Source: Zymoseptoria tritici IPO323 (taxonomy: Eukaryota; Ascomycota; Dothideomycetes; Mycosphaerellales; Mycosphaerellaceae). Taken from it: a stretch of 64,000 nucleotides of DNA. Shown in pieces: positions 1 through 9,679 of the stretch; position 1 is the first letter of the stretch, and every line of letters starts with the position of its first letter. The notes beneath the pieces were generated by a model. That model made no database searches. It saw nothing but the letters and a program-made list of their open reading frames with translations, and was not told the DNA's origin. The DNA lies in contig NC_018208.1 of assembly GCF_000219625.1 (NCBI RefSeq), positions 1,178,001-1,242,000 on the forward strand, given 5' to 3'. Position numbers and translations under genes: made by a program.

Positions 1-482
1 CACATTCCTCCACCTCGAACAGTCACTGGCGGTAAACATCCATTCGATGCGGCGATAGCTTCGGTCGGAGTGCTGTTCACATCCCTGGATCCGAACGCGG
101 AGGATATGATGCATCTCTGGCTGCCGCTAGGCAAGACCGTGACAACGAGTAAGAACATTCCAGTGGGATTCCACAAGATGTCTCGTCGCTGACTTTCTCT
201 CTCTTCTTCTGAACAGGCAGCTCGCCCATCCTACCTCTCCAACCATCAACAGCCCGCGTAACGACATTCATCCACTCGCGACCTGATCTGGTGGGTCCAG
301 AGTTTCTGAACCGGATACAATGCGAGCTCTCGATGTATAGCAATCGCACCGAAGGCGCAGATGAGACGGAGCGGTGGAAAGTCTCGTTCTCAGAGAAGGA
401 TGGCCTGGTGCGATTTGCGGATAGACACGGGCCGTTCTGGCTGGGTGGATCGGAGGTGGAGAGCTATCGCTGCTTCTCATAG
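1..482 (+). CDS. 3' end of an unrecognised protein-coding gene (partial)
   Basis: Frame 1 is open from the window edge to 148. A GTAAGA donor at 149 and an AACAG acceptor ending at 216 define a 68-bp intron. The second exon runs 217-482 in a continuous frame and ends in TAG. The 87 residues of the last exon contain SRPDLVGPEFLNRIQ and end in the residues SYRCFS. I do not recognise the family. The amino-terminal part lies outside the window, so no signal peptide or domain can be judged. The intron could be misplaced by a few bases, but the frame joins cleanly at a serine codon. Confidence 0.6.
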
Positions 483-638
483 AGTGTGCTCCGGCTTTCG
501 TCCTAGTTTAATCGATTTTGCGACCTGTTCATTCCATTTGCTGCGTTCATAGCGTGCGAGAGTCGAAGCGTGGACGAGAGGGCCGAGAGGGCCTTTCCAG
601 TGGGAAAACGGATATCCTAGTATGTATCCCTGTTGGAC

Positions 639-1330
639 TCAAGCAGGCTCCTTTGGCGCCACTCCCACCATCTCATATGATCCAGCACCGTCGCGTCCAG
701 CACCCCTACTGCTGCTGCCCATCTCAAACCCGGCTTCTTCGTCTTGTGGTCCAGGAAGGTGTCCATTTCCAGCCGAGTTGGTCGCAGTCTGCTCTTTCGA
801 TCGTCCTCCAAATGCCATAGGTCTCAGTTCTCGCCATTGGCAGGCCCAGATTCCAACTCCAATCATTAATGTCGCCGAGCAGATCTGTAGCAGCCACCAG
901 GCAAATGTGTTCGGAATCTCGCGCGTGTAGAGGGATGTGATGATGAAGTTGAGGCCATGGATCGTGAGAGCGAAGTCGGGTACGAGTTTACTGCGCGCTA
1001 TGAGGAGGAGAATTGGAATCACGCTGGATGCCTTGTTAGTTGGACCCAGGGAGGGATGTGAAGCTGAGTTGTCGCAACGTACGTTATGAGAGCATCCAGC
1101 ATCCAACATAGGCCTAGAGTCCATCCTGTGGTCACATCGCCTCGCAGCTGTCGCCAGTCGAAGAATCGCGTCGGATCGGGGTGTTCGCCAGCGACGAAGG
1201 TGGTGAAGACGATCAGAACTATCGCGACGCCGTAGTAGGACAGCTGTAAGAGGAGTATCTGGGTTGCGATCCTGACGGGGCTGAGATCCATGAGGGCTCC
1301 AGGCCTGGGAGGTCGTCGCCTTCGAGCCAT
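639..1330 (-). CDS. SYS1: SYS1, Golgi integral membrane trafficking protein
   Basis: This protein of 210 residues is encoded by exons 1330-1083 and 1023-639, separated by a 59-bp intron (GTACGT...CAG). Four hydrophobic segments match the Sys1 fold. The pattern LSPVRIATQILLLQLSYYG in TM1, the segment IARSKLVPDFALTIHGLNF, and WWLLQ followed by ACQWREL agree with yeast Sys1 as I remember it. In yeast and human, Sys1 is the Golgi receptor for the GTPase Arl3/ARFRP1 and acts in late Golgi-endosome traffic. The tail after the last TM is polar and rich in Gly/Ser. A second ATG at 1291 is a possible alternative start. The gene is divergent from the complex I gene at 1586, with about 255 bp between their starts. 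Confidence 0.88.
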
Positions 1331-1585
1331 GGCAACCGTTATCGTCTCGAGGTGGCAAGCTGATCTCTGGCTTTCATTGTGTCGATGTACTCGAAAGGAG
1401 AAGATGCCTGACAATAATCATAATAAAGCTCCAGCGACGTAGCTGCCTCTCCACACAAATCATGCGGCTCAACTTCGGCACGAACCGGACGATCGCAGCT
1501 CTCAATTGACGACCTCACATTGCACGCTTCCTTTCCCTTCCTCGTCATACCTCAATTCACTCCACTCTTCCGCCTCACCGTCGCC
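1331..1585. promoter_or_regulatory. shared divergent promoter of SYS1 and the NDUFA11-like gene
   Basis: This 255-bp interval lies between two divergent start codons and must hold both 5' regions. It is pyrimidine-rich on the plus strand just before 1586. I see no clear TATA box or other named site. Confidence 0.4.
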
Positions 1586-2419
1586 ATGGCGGAACACACC
1601 GATGAACACCAGTACCACCCCGTCGACGCGATCGGCAAGTCCGTCCGGGCTGCGCTTGTCACTGGAACTGCCGGCGCATTCGTCTCCACGATCCAGAACA
1701 CCTTGACGAGGCAGAATGTCGGACTTATGGGTGTCTTCACAAGGACGGGAAGCACCATCGCTGTGTTTGGTAAGGACAATGGGCGTTCTGAGGGATGGTG
1801 GGAGAGGCATTGGAGCGCGGCGTGCTGACTGCTGGGTTCTCTAGCTGCCATGGGCGGAGCCTACTCTTTCACATCATGCGCTGCCGCGAATTTGAGGCAA
1901 AAGGACGACACGTGGAACACGACGATTGGAGGAGCGTTCGCTGGAACCATGCTTGGGCTAAGATGTACGTCGAGGACCCAACAGGAGCCTTTCAATGGGA
2001 ATGGGGACTTCTGCTGCATACCATTGCGGACGGTCAAGGTCTTGTACTGATGAATCAACAGTTCGATCCGGTCCTGCAGTCATTGGATACGGCTCAGCAA
2101 TGGCTGTCGTGCTCAGCGCTTTCCACTTCACCGGAGGTCGCATGTCAGGTTTCAAGAAGGATCCGGAGATTGATGAGGTTAGCCGGAAAGAGTACATGAG
2201 AAAGAACAGGAGGCGATCGATTGAGGAGACTGTGAACGAGCTGGGGGAGGGCCGAGGTGAGTACGATGTCCGGAGCAAATGGGACAATGTTTGCTATGTG
2301 GAAGGACAACGAGGGCTGACATTATGCTTGCAGGTATCTACGCTCCAGGCTACCCGGAGCGCAGAGCAGAGCGGATCAAGGAGCGCTACGGAATCGATGT
2401 TCCCGTCTCATCATCGTAG
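1586..2419 (+). CDS. Mitochondrial complex I accessory subunit, NDUFA11/B14.7-like (21.3 kDa subunit)
   Basis: Four exons (1586-1769, 1845-1964, 2062-2256, 2334-2419) join in frame to give 194 residues. The start has a strong context (GCCATGG). Recognisable stretches are EYHPVDA-like QYHPVDAIG near the N-terminus, STIQNTLTRQNVG, MGVFTR, the glycine-rich membrane segments AAMGGAYSFT and IGGAFAG, and the C-terminal RKEYMRKNRRRSIEET. These match the fungal 21.3-kDa NADH:ubiquinone oxidoreductase subunit related to the Tim17 family and mammalian NDUFA11, from memory of the Neurospora protein. The product should be an integral inner-membrane subunit of the complex I arm. Introns are 75, 97 and 77 bp. 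The family is fairly secure; the exact exon 3 acceptor less so. Confidence 0.82.
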
Positions 2420-3092
2420 AGCAGGGGTAGGCACTCGAACGTGGCGGGAGGGCACCTGCACGGTTGTATATATACTCACAGAACAGCTTCCGAAATATCG
2501 GCCCATCAATCCTCCGTCTCTCTGCGAATTGCAATTATGCTGACCCGTGTTACTGATCGTGTAGCGACTGACAATAGATTAGAAGACACCCTGCATCGAT
2601 TCAGCCGACGAAGACATCCGAGCTGCGTATGACGGGATCTGCGAGCTCCTAAAGGGCACAAGGACAATATCGTCAGACACAGGTCTCAATTCAAGACATC
2701 CGAGACCTCTCTCAAGGCAGATTGGGCCAGATGTGGAATTCTCTTACGCCTTTGACCTGTCTTGTGGCACTCTCAGTGGAACGTAGCAACTTGTCTTGCA
2801 TCGCTGCTAAATTCTTGCTCGAGACCTCGACACTAAACGGCCTCGCCGAGACACACAGCCGGGATATGGAGCACTGTGAGGAGAGTCTTCGCTGGGTGGT
2901 TGGCATAAAACCCAGCATACCCTCCTCATTATCCTTGGACAGATCATCATCACACACACTCCCATTGCAAGCAACATACCACATCAACACAAAAACCATT
3001 CGAACGTCTGCAGACCAAGCTCCAGACTATATCACTTCACCATCCACTGCCAGAACTCCGCATCCGAATCCTTCGCACGTCAACCATCCAAG
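2420..3092. other. intergenic, TATA-like box but no gene seen
   Basis: About 670 bp with no convincing gene. A TATA-like CATAAAAC lies at 2904-2911, about 185 bp upstream of the next start codon. No repeat or RNA gene was seen. Confidence 0.4.
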
Positions 3093-3770
3093 ATGTCGCA
3101 CATTTCCAGCTTGCTCGAAATGTTCAGCTCGTTTCGGATCACTGGCCACAGTTGGGGTCCGACGTACGCCGAAATCTCCGAAAGCAAGAGGCAAGAACGC
3201 GATGCCAACATTGCAGCGATTCGCCAACTCTCCCACGTTTCACCTCATGAGCTCCTCCCGCCCGACAACACCCCAGCTGGTGTGCCAGAGAATGCCCAGG
3301 ACTTCGATGAAGACCTTTTGAGCGCCATGAGACGTATGTGTGAGAGCACGAAGACCGACATGTATCAAGTCCGCAAACGCATTGCCCAAGCCATCCTCAA
3401 TCGTACTGGTGGCAGCACTGCCCTCTTCATCAGCGATGATTTTCGCGACGCTCGCGAGCTTCTCGAAAAGGACCTTAGCCACGACAACGGATTCATGGAG
3501 TGTCTGCAGGACGAGCCCGAGTGCGAGCACGCCGGAGGTAGACCTGCGCAAGAGCACCGTGCAAATAATACGGGAGAAAGCGTCCCACCGCAGCGTATGG
3601 AGACCAGCGCAATTCATGCCGAACTTGCGGACTTGCACGAGGAGCATAGTACAAGCTCCGGGGTCATCTACTACTGGACAAGGCATGGCTTTGTAGCCCA
3701 GCGAGTGAAAGATCTTGAGGAGGAGGTGTTCGGGAGAGGGCGTCATTGGAATCAATTTCGCCAGGACTGA
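3093..3770 (+). CDS. Unrecognised 225-residue protein, distant family-B member
   Basis: A single-exon reading frame of 225 residues begins at ATG 3093. I recognise no named domain. Around residues 35-105 the protein has the order R..NI..I, then PPDNTPAGVPENAQDF, then an LL.....CE.T helix. This parallels the region shared by the family-B genes at 15339 and 17023 (ITGE..., P..VPEDAKDCS, LL..I.FCL.RT). I therefore infer a divergent paralogue. The C-terminal 50 residues are different. Composition suggests a soluble, partly helical protein with no signal peptide or membrane segment. It is the first gene of the accessory block extending to about 18.7 kb. Confidence 0.6.
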   Translation: MSHISSLLEMFSSFRITGHSWGPTYAEISESKRQERDANIAAIRQLSHVSPHELLPPDNTPAGVPENAQDFDEDLLSAMRRMCESTKTDMYQVRKRIAQAILNRTGGSTALFISDDFRDARELLEKDLSHDNGFMECLQDEPECEHAGGRPAQEHRANNTGESVPPQRMETSAIHAELADLHEEHSTSSGVIYYWTRHGFVAQRVKDLEEEVFGRGRHWNQFRQD

Positions 3771-4574
3771 GAACGAGTCCGATGCTCTCGTATTTTCGGT
3801 TCAGCAGAGGTCCGTAAAGGGGCTGAATTTGTTATGCATGTGCTGGTCATGGTCGACTCTTCCCTGAGCGCGAGTGGCTTTGCAGGATTGGGATGATACT
3901 GAGAGGCTTGAAGCCGTGTACCGTTGGCGCACGCATTGGGTAATTTTGGTTTTGCTTTTGGGAAGGTCCTCTGGACTGGATGGCGCATGGGACTACTAGA
4001 CAGGACTAGATACTACGAGAACAAATCTATTACATCGGGCCTCCTCCAATCTTCCACCCTGGCCACAGGATCTCTGCCAACGCTTTTACCCGGACTGTGG
4101 CTGTCTTGACGCAAGAGTCGCCCGTTGATTACCTCGAGCCGCTTGCTGCATCTGGAATCTGGCGACTACGGAATTCACACACCTTGGGCAATGCGAAATT
4201 AAGGAGACCCGCGGTGAAGCGATCTTCATGGTGCGGTTCGCTGCATTTGCCAGCGACTAGACAAAGCATCGATTTGTTCTCAAGGCATCGAATCGTATCG
4301 ACTGCGTGCTGCATCTCATCTCGGCTATCCTGCATCCTGCGCGATCTGAGACTGCGGCGAGACTCGATTCAGCGTGCCAGATCGATCGATTGGCATCATC
4401 TCAATCAATATAGCGACTGAGTATAAGCATCCCTCAAAGTCCTGACATCGGCCTGCAGCTCATCTGACACTACCCATCTATTGCTGACGCCGTCTTGACC
4501 AACACCGCGACTCAGTACCTGCGTACGAACCACCCACAACAAAGCCACAGCATACCATCACACTTCTAGTGATC
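3771..4574. other. intergenic, TATA-like box but no gene seen
   Basis: About 800 bp between two accessory genes. TATAAG at 4422-4427 lies about 150 bp before the next start. Short frames here show no recognisable protein. Confidence 0.4.
4422..4427 (+). promoter_or_regulatory. TATA-like box upstream of A1
   Basis: TATAAG about 150 bp upstream of the A1 start codon. Comparable boxes precede three other genes of this block at 150-190 bp. Confidence 0.35.
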
Positions 4575-5678
4575 ATGCAACAGGTCCGGTACAATCCCGA
4601 CCACTCTGGACACGTGCCACGCCGTGCGGTGTCTCCCCACTCGCAAGAGCATAATTTCAAGATCTACCGCGAGTACTTGGTCAGGCGGATCAAAGATGTC
4701 ACTCAAGGCTCGGAACCGACGAGTTTCTTTACCGACTCACAACTTCCTCTATTGCAAGGCGATGCTGCCGAGTGGGACAAGACACTGCTGGAACACATCC
4801 TCGATCTGGCCATTGAGGTGGCGGAGATCGCACGCACCGATTTCAATTCGAATATGAGTGAAGCCGATAATATTCAACATTATGTTCGCTTCGCACGGAG
4901 TTGGATGTACGAATATGAGCAAATGAGGCGTTTGTGGAGGAGCGAGGCCGACGTGCAGAACGCTGTGAAGGAATGCCGAGCTGCTGTCAGGACTTGGTGG
5001 CGGAACAGAGCGACAGAGGTAGCGAATGAGGAGCGGAAGCAGCGGAAAGAGTCGATCCAACAAGAACGTAAAGAGGCCATGGAATCACTCGTCGCACTCA
5101 TCCGAACTTCGATATCTCGCTCTCCTGCAGATGTCATGGACGTGTGGGAGGGCATCGAAGAGCAAATCGATCAATGCCAGGGAACTTTGACGGAAGAAGT
5201 CAAGGAATCGATTGCAAAGGAGTTCGCGCGAATGTGGAAGCATGTACAAGCGCCTCGTCGAACAGGATGGATCTTTCACTCCACAAAACCTCGTCCTAAA
5301 GGATGTCAAGCAAAGGTGGCCGTGACGTGGAAAATACCTCCCGGTGGTGAGTACGACTCAGAGAAAGGGCATATCACCTACGAAACCTCGCATGCCTACA
5401 CAGAGTTCTACCGACATGACACATACCCATGGAGCCCGGACTTGAAAGACCCCCCAGAGACCATCACGCCGTTTTTGATCGATCCCATCAAGGTCAGGTT
5501 CTCCACGACAACACTCAACGGCAAGCCCACGAAAGGAGAGGTTGCTCTAAAGCCTCGTGAGATTGAAGCGCAAGACGTAAGACGTGCTCTAGCTTTGAGA
5601 AGCGGAGCACGATCTGAAGCAAATGCAGAAGTGTCCCAGACTTCAAGCACAAGCTCGACATGGTCGGAAGAGCTATGA
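4575..5678 (+). CDS. Unrecognised family-A protein (copy A1), 367 residues
   Basis: A single-exon frame of 367 residues from ATG 4575. The middle is highly charged and helical, probably coiled coil around residues 120-180. It is followed by a conserved block near residues 230-280 (AKVAVTWKIPPGGEYD, then GHITYETSHAYTEFY). The copy at 6316 has the same order: helical region, W..IE/DIE segment, then AKLKVTWEIPPGGTYD and GRITYESRHSFEEVY. The two genes are therefore ancient tandem duplicates. The VTW.IPPGG.YD block looks like a small beta domain, but I know no named family for it. No signal peptide or membrane segment is visible. The tail is Ser/Thr-rich. Confidence 0.68.
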   Translation: MQQVRYNPDHSGHVPRRAVSPHSQEHNFKIYREYLVRRIKDVTQGSEPTSFFTDSQLPLLQGDAAEWDKTLLEHILDLAIEVAEIARTDFNSNMSEADNIQHYVRFARSWMYEYEQMRRLWRSEADVQNAVKECRAAVRTWWRNRATEVANEERKQRKESIQQERKEAMESLVALIRTSISRSPADVMDVWEGIEEQIDQCQGTLTEEVKESIAKEFARMWKHVQAPRRTGWIFHSTKPRPKGCQAKVAVTWKIPPGGEYDSEKGHITYETSHAYTEFYRHDTYPWSPDLKDPPETITPFLIDPIKVRFSTTTLNGKPTKGEVALKPREIEAQDVRRALALRSGARSEANAEVSQTSSTSSTWSEEL

Positions 5679-6315
5679 AGAGCTTTACATATGCGCATCG
5701 TGGGATATCAAATGCCGCTATCGATTTGAGAAAAAGGGCAAGAGTGGAAGGGTGGAAAACTGTTTGAACGGCGAAGATAATAGGTTGCAGTACAAAGAAT
5801 GAAGTCTTCCTACGGCTATGGCGGAGATGTTTTCGAAGACGTGGAGCGCCGCCTCATGTCCAAAGGGAATCCAGATCATCCGCCGTGAAGAGCTATCGCA
5901 TCTATTGAGGGTGAGAATCCAAGACCTTCTCACATCCCGCTTTAGATACCGGTGCTCTGCTTCACTTTCATTGTTCTTTCGGCGAGCACTGCAATCATGT
6001 TCTTGGACGCCATGGTTCAGATTCCATCCTCACCACGTCTTGTTTGCTGTGTCTTACGGTAGCGAACATCGGGCAAGACATCTCAGCCGGAGGACATAGA
6101 TTGTGGGTCTCGACCAGATGAGATCTTGTCTCTGCTTGCTGAGACAGCATACTGATATAAGAGGAGCCATGGACCTTCTCTTATCATCACGATCATAAAA
6201 CGACAACGCAAAACTTGCCCTTGGTCCCATTTGCAGGAGCCTTCAACCACAGTACAACTTTCTGCTATTCCATCTCATCCAGCAATTCTCAGCTTCGCTC
6301 CAACTCTTTGCCGCG
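5679..6315. other. intergenic and 5' leader of A2 with a short upstream ORF
   Basis: About 640 bp without a gene. TATAAG lies at 6156-6161. An upstream ATG in good context (GCCATGG) at 6169 opens a 9-codon frame ending at 6198, before the A2 start at 6316. If transcription starts just after the TATA-like box, this upstream frame could reduce translation of A2. Confidence 0.35.
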
Positions 6316-7281
6316 ATGTGGCCAGCTCGTTTGACGGAAGGCTATTCAGCGAATCTGTCAACGCCAGGCTATTCAACGAACCAAGTTGCCCGCAGACCAG
6401 GTCAGATCATGACTGCAGATCAAAGGGCCAACAATGCCCACAATGGTTCCGTCCTTCGAGAAATTGAGCTACTAGCTGGAAACTTGGGTCTCCGAGCAGT
6501 TCTTACACCGAGACAACTCAGTGCCCTGAACAAGGATGCGGAAACTTGGACGACCCCAGTGCTAGACACGATCCTTCAGCTCGTCAAGACCGTCGTCCAC
6601 GAATCTCTACCCGGCGTACAAAACGCCGCAGCTGAGCATTTCATACAAGAAGCCCGAGCCTGGATGATGGACGAAGAAGTTGCCAAGGAACTTCATCCTC
6701 TTGGAGCAGGCGATGTGCAGGAGGCGGTCAAACGTTGCCAAGTCGAATATGCGGACAAGAAAGTTGCGGAAGGACAGCAGATGATGAGAGAATACCATCT
6801 ACTCGAAGCACACAAGAAAGCCATTCAGGACACGTTGGAGATCTTCAAAAAATCCATCACCGACTGCTCGAGCAACTTTGAAGAGGTCTGGCACGACATC
6901 GAATTCGAAGTCAATATGCGCCACGGCATTCTCACACACGATCTCAGGCAGTGGCTCCAAGAGCAGTTCTACGAGCTGTGGGAGCAAGCCAGACCACTCC
7001 CTCCGCGGAAGTACACCTTTCGTTCTCTCAACCCTATGATGCGGGCAAAAGGACCGAGAGCTAAGCTGAAAGTCACTTGGGAGATCCCGCCTGGTGGTAC
7101 GTACGACAAGAGCACTGGACGCATCACCTATGAAAGTAGACATAGCTTCGAGGAAGTCTATGGCATCGATGGTGCAACGAAGAGGACTGGTAACCATGAC
7201 ACCCAGCCTATCGAGATCGAGCATCTGAGTACCAAAGTCGTCAAAGTTAGGCTCAACGGCAACCCGGGAGTCATGGCCTAG
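6316..7281 (+). CDS. Unrecognised family-A protein (copy A2), 321 residues
   Basis: A single-exon frame of 321 residues, paralogous to the gene at 4575. Shared features, in order, are a helical N-terminal half, the segment FEEVWHDIEFEVNMRHGIL (A1 has VMDVWEGIEEQIDQCQGTL), and the conserved block with AKLKVTWEIPPGGTYD and GRITYESRHSFEEVY near residues 250-285. The C-terminus ends soon after, so A2 lacks the roughly 50-residue tail of A1. No named domain is recognised. Both copies lie in the same orientation 640 bp apart, which indicates local duplication followed by strong divergence. Confidence 0.68.
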   Translation: MWPARLTEGYSANLSTPGYSTNQVARRPGQIMTADQRANNAHNGSVLREIELLAGNLGLRAVLTPRQLSALNKDAETWTTPVLDTILQLVKTVVHESLPGVQNAAAEHFIQEARAWMMDEEVAKELHPLGAGDVQEAVKRCQVEYADKKVAEGQQMMREYHLLEAHKKAIQDTLEIFKKSITDCSSNFEEVWHDIEFEVNMRHGILTHDLRQWLQEQFYELWEQARPLPPRKYTFRSLNPMMRAKGPRAKLKVTWEIPPGGTYDKSTGRITYESRHSFEEVYGIDGATKRTGNHDTQPIEIEHLSTKVVKVRLNGNPGVMA

Positions 7282-7724
7282 AAGAGCCATCGCAAGATAA
7301 GAGCGAATGCACTTTTGACGGCGCAGATTGGGCTAAGGTGTTAGAGCAGGGTGCGCTTCTTGTTTTCCATGAAAGCATTTGTCGATGCCTCACAGGCGGG
7401 TAAGAGGATGAATGACCACGGCAAAAGTGAGGGTCAAGAAGCTCGGGATCAGACTGAAAGAGTCTAGGTCGTGCATCAGAGATAATAAGTACCTAATATC
7501 TACCTCGCAACATTATCCAATGCATCGGCGAACCCTCGTCTGTCGACAGTTCTGTTATATGTTCTGTAATCAAGTGAATTCAAGCATCTCTGCCAAGTGA
7601 CAGACAGAAGTGGATGCTGAAGTGAGGCGGAGCGGATTTGCAAGGACATGCCAACCTTTCTACCGAACACTCGCGAGACAACTTCTGCATAACAACATCT
7701 CAGCGCACTTCTGCAATCTACACC
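7282..7724. other. intergenic, nothing recognised
   Basis: About 440 bp with no gene, RNA or repeat that I can support. Confidence 0.3.
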
Positions 7725-8189
7725 ATGGCCTTCGGCGAAGATCAAGAGATGAAGGACTTCAACTTCGAGTCGCAAAGCGCCACTCCACGCTCGTTCATAA
7801 CAACGCCAACTCACAAGACTTCCGATTCGCCCACGGACCCAACTGGCCTTGACGACCTTCTCGCTCTGGAGGCGATCGTCGACAGAGAGACGCTTGAGAA
7901 AGACATCAAAAAGATAGAAGCTCAGCTGAAGGATGACTTACACTTGAAGGAACGTGGGCATGGTGCCCTAAGGGCAGATGCAACGCAAATTGGCTCTTCA
8001 GGGGCAAGGGGCAACATGCGCAGGGTACTGGTACCGAAGTCAGCCAGCGGTTCAAGATTGAGAGAGATGCAGACGTCAAAGATGGAGGTATCCGAGTACC
8101 CTTTAACACATCAGGCGAAAACAAACCAAGGTACAGCCTCAGATCGGACTGCTGTGGAGCAGGAGGCGGATGCGATGGACTTGTCTTGA
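7725..8189 (+). CDS. Unrecognised small acidic protein, 154 residues
   Basis: The frame continues upstream, but ATG 7725 sits in an excellent context (CACCATGG) and is the likely start. It gives 154 residues, including a helical stretch DDLLALEAIVDRETLEKDIKK. The rest is polar and rich in Ser, Thr and charged residues, probably disordered. No domain, signal peptide or membrane segment is visible. The end DAMDLS resembles the end of the next gene (DRMDLD), which may be chance. It belongs to the accessory block; function unknown. Confidence 0.45.
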   Translation: MAFGEDQEMKDFNFESQSATPRSFITTPTHKTSDSPTDPTGLDDLLALEAIVDRETLEKDIKKIEAQLKDDLHLKERGHGALRADATQIGSSGARGNMRRVLVPKSASGSRLREMQTSKMEVSEYPLTHQAKTNQGTASDRTAVEQEADAMDLS

Positions 8190-8556
8190 GACATAGTCTG
8201 CCTCGTTTGACTAGCTAGCGCTGACAATCAATGCGCATACTTCGATTCAATATTCAAAACAGCCAGTGTATCTTGTGTTGTGCGATCTCGTCGTGAATTT
8301 GTTCTCTAGCCGGGTCCTTCCTGTTTAGGACGACGCTAGCAAGGCTTGGCATGAGAAGTGAATGGTGCTCAGGACGCATGGCTGCCTCAGCTGACTAACG
8401 CCCGCCTCGACCCGCCGACCGTGAGCGCGGAGCAAATCATTGGACGCAAGCTTGGAGCTGCTTGTGCTGAGCGACGACATGATCGAATTCCCCGCCTGCC
8501 CCTGACCTTGACCGGAGCCACAAAAGCAGAGCGCAAACACCGCGCCTCTGTCCATT
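8190..8556. other. intergenic, nothing recognised
   Basis: About 370 bp between two accessory genes; no supported feature. Confidence 0.3.
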
Positions 8557-9330
8557 ATGCAAGACCTGCAACCGGGTATGAGTATGCAGAGCTACGAGCA
8601 AGCGCTCGATGACTTCCCCTATCAGCAAAACCAGGATTCGACCGTGGACGATCAAGCATACCGGCAACACAGCATGTCCGATCATGAATTGTTGTCCGCC
8701 ATGTCCAAACACAGCTCCTTTGCGCACCTCTCCAACATTTCTTACAAGAACTCCACGAGATTGTTACACAACGCGGCAACAACCCACCAGGATTTCGAGC
8801 ACTACGAACCCGCAAGCGACATTGAGGATTACACCGTCGAACTCGACTTCAACAGCGATGCGCCTTGCATCGAAGAGCAAATTCTCTACGCCATTGAGAC
8901 CAGCGGTGAAGCCACGGAGCCCGAGATCCACTTGAGATCCGTCGATGAAGCGGTCAAAGAGGTGCGTCAGTCTCTTGAGCATCTTGACATGCAGTCTTAC
9001 GAGAGGCTCACGCAGCTCCAGGCTGTCATGTTTGCCAAGGCGGCGAAGAGGCTTCGAGAAGGAGCGCCGCCATATCCGGATAATACCTTTTGCGCACAGC
9101 GCGGTGACGACGATGACGACGACGACGAGGAGAACGAGTTTTCGGACGCCGAGGCGGAGAACCATTACGTGAAGTACTTGGAGGGACGGCTTGCATTGCT
9201 CGATAGGAAGGCAAAAACCCGCCAGGCGCATGGAGGACAAAAGGACGATGCTCTGCCAGGACAGGAATGTGCTAGATCGGTCCCGCTACCTGGTGAAGTC
9301 GACGGTCAGGACCGCATGGACCTGGACTGA
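8557..9330 (+). CDS. Unrecognised 257-residue protein with an Asp-rich acidic tract
   Basis: A single-exon frame of 257 residues starts at ATG 8557. The N-terminal third is Gln/Ser/His-rich. A helical middle around residues 130-170 (VDEAVKEVRQSLEHLD..., LTQLQAVMFAKAAKRL) precedes a run of seven aspartates near residue 185 and an acidic segment. After this comes another helix (HYVKYLEGRLALLDRKAK). No named family is recognised. An acidic run between helical segments is common in nuclear proteins, but location is not shown. No close paralogue was found in the window. Confidence 0.55.
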   Translation: MQDLQPGMSMQSYEQALDDFPYQQNQDSTVDDQAYRQHSMSDHELLSAMSKHSSFAHLSNISYKNSTRLLHNAATTHQDFEHYEPASDIEDYTVELDFNSDAPCIEEQILYAIETSGEATEPEIHLRSVDEAVKEVRQSLEHLDMQSYERLTQLQAVMFAKAAKRLREGAPPYPDNTFCAQRGDDDDDDDEENEFSDAEAENHYVKYLEGRLALLDRKAKTRQAHGGQKDDALPGQECARSVPLPGEVDGQDRMDLD

Positions 9331-9679
9331 AGCGGAAGATACGGCGAAGCGGTTTTTGGTGGAAGTGCAAGGGCCGGCTCATAGTCTGGTCGTGAGAGTG
9401 TTGCCGGGTCAGGAGCAGACAGAGATACAGTATTTCCCGAAGAGAAGAAGACAGCCCAGAGACAGATTGAAAGGCATCAGGCATTGTGTCAGATTCCGTT
9501 CTATCATATCTTGTAAGTGAGCGCGATTGGGCCATATCGTGACAAGCTCAAATGAAAGTTGATCCTCATGGTCCATGTGCGTTGTGCTTGGAGGAACCAG
9601 CGATCGTCTTCTGAGTCCCGATCTCCTTCCTCGCTTAATAGGTTCCTGCAGACATGGAGTGCACTCCCACATCTGCATC
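9331..9679. other. intergenic, nothing recognised
   Basis: About 350 bp between convergent coding regions; no supported feature. Confidence 0.3.
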
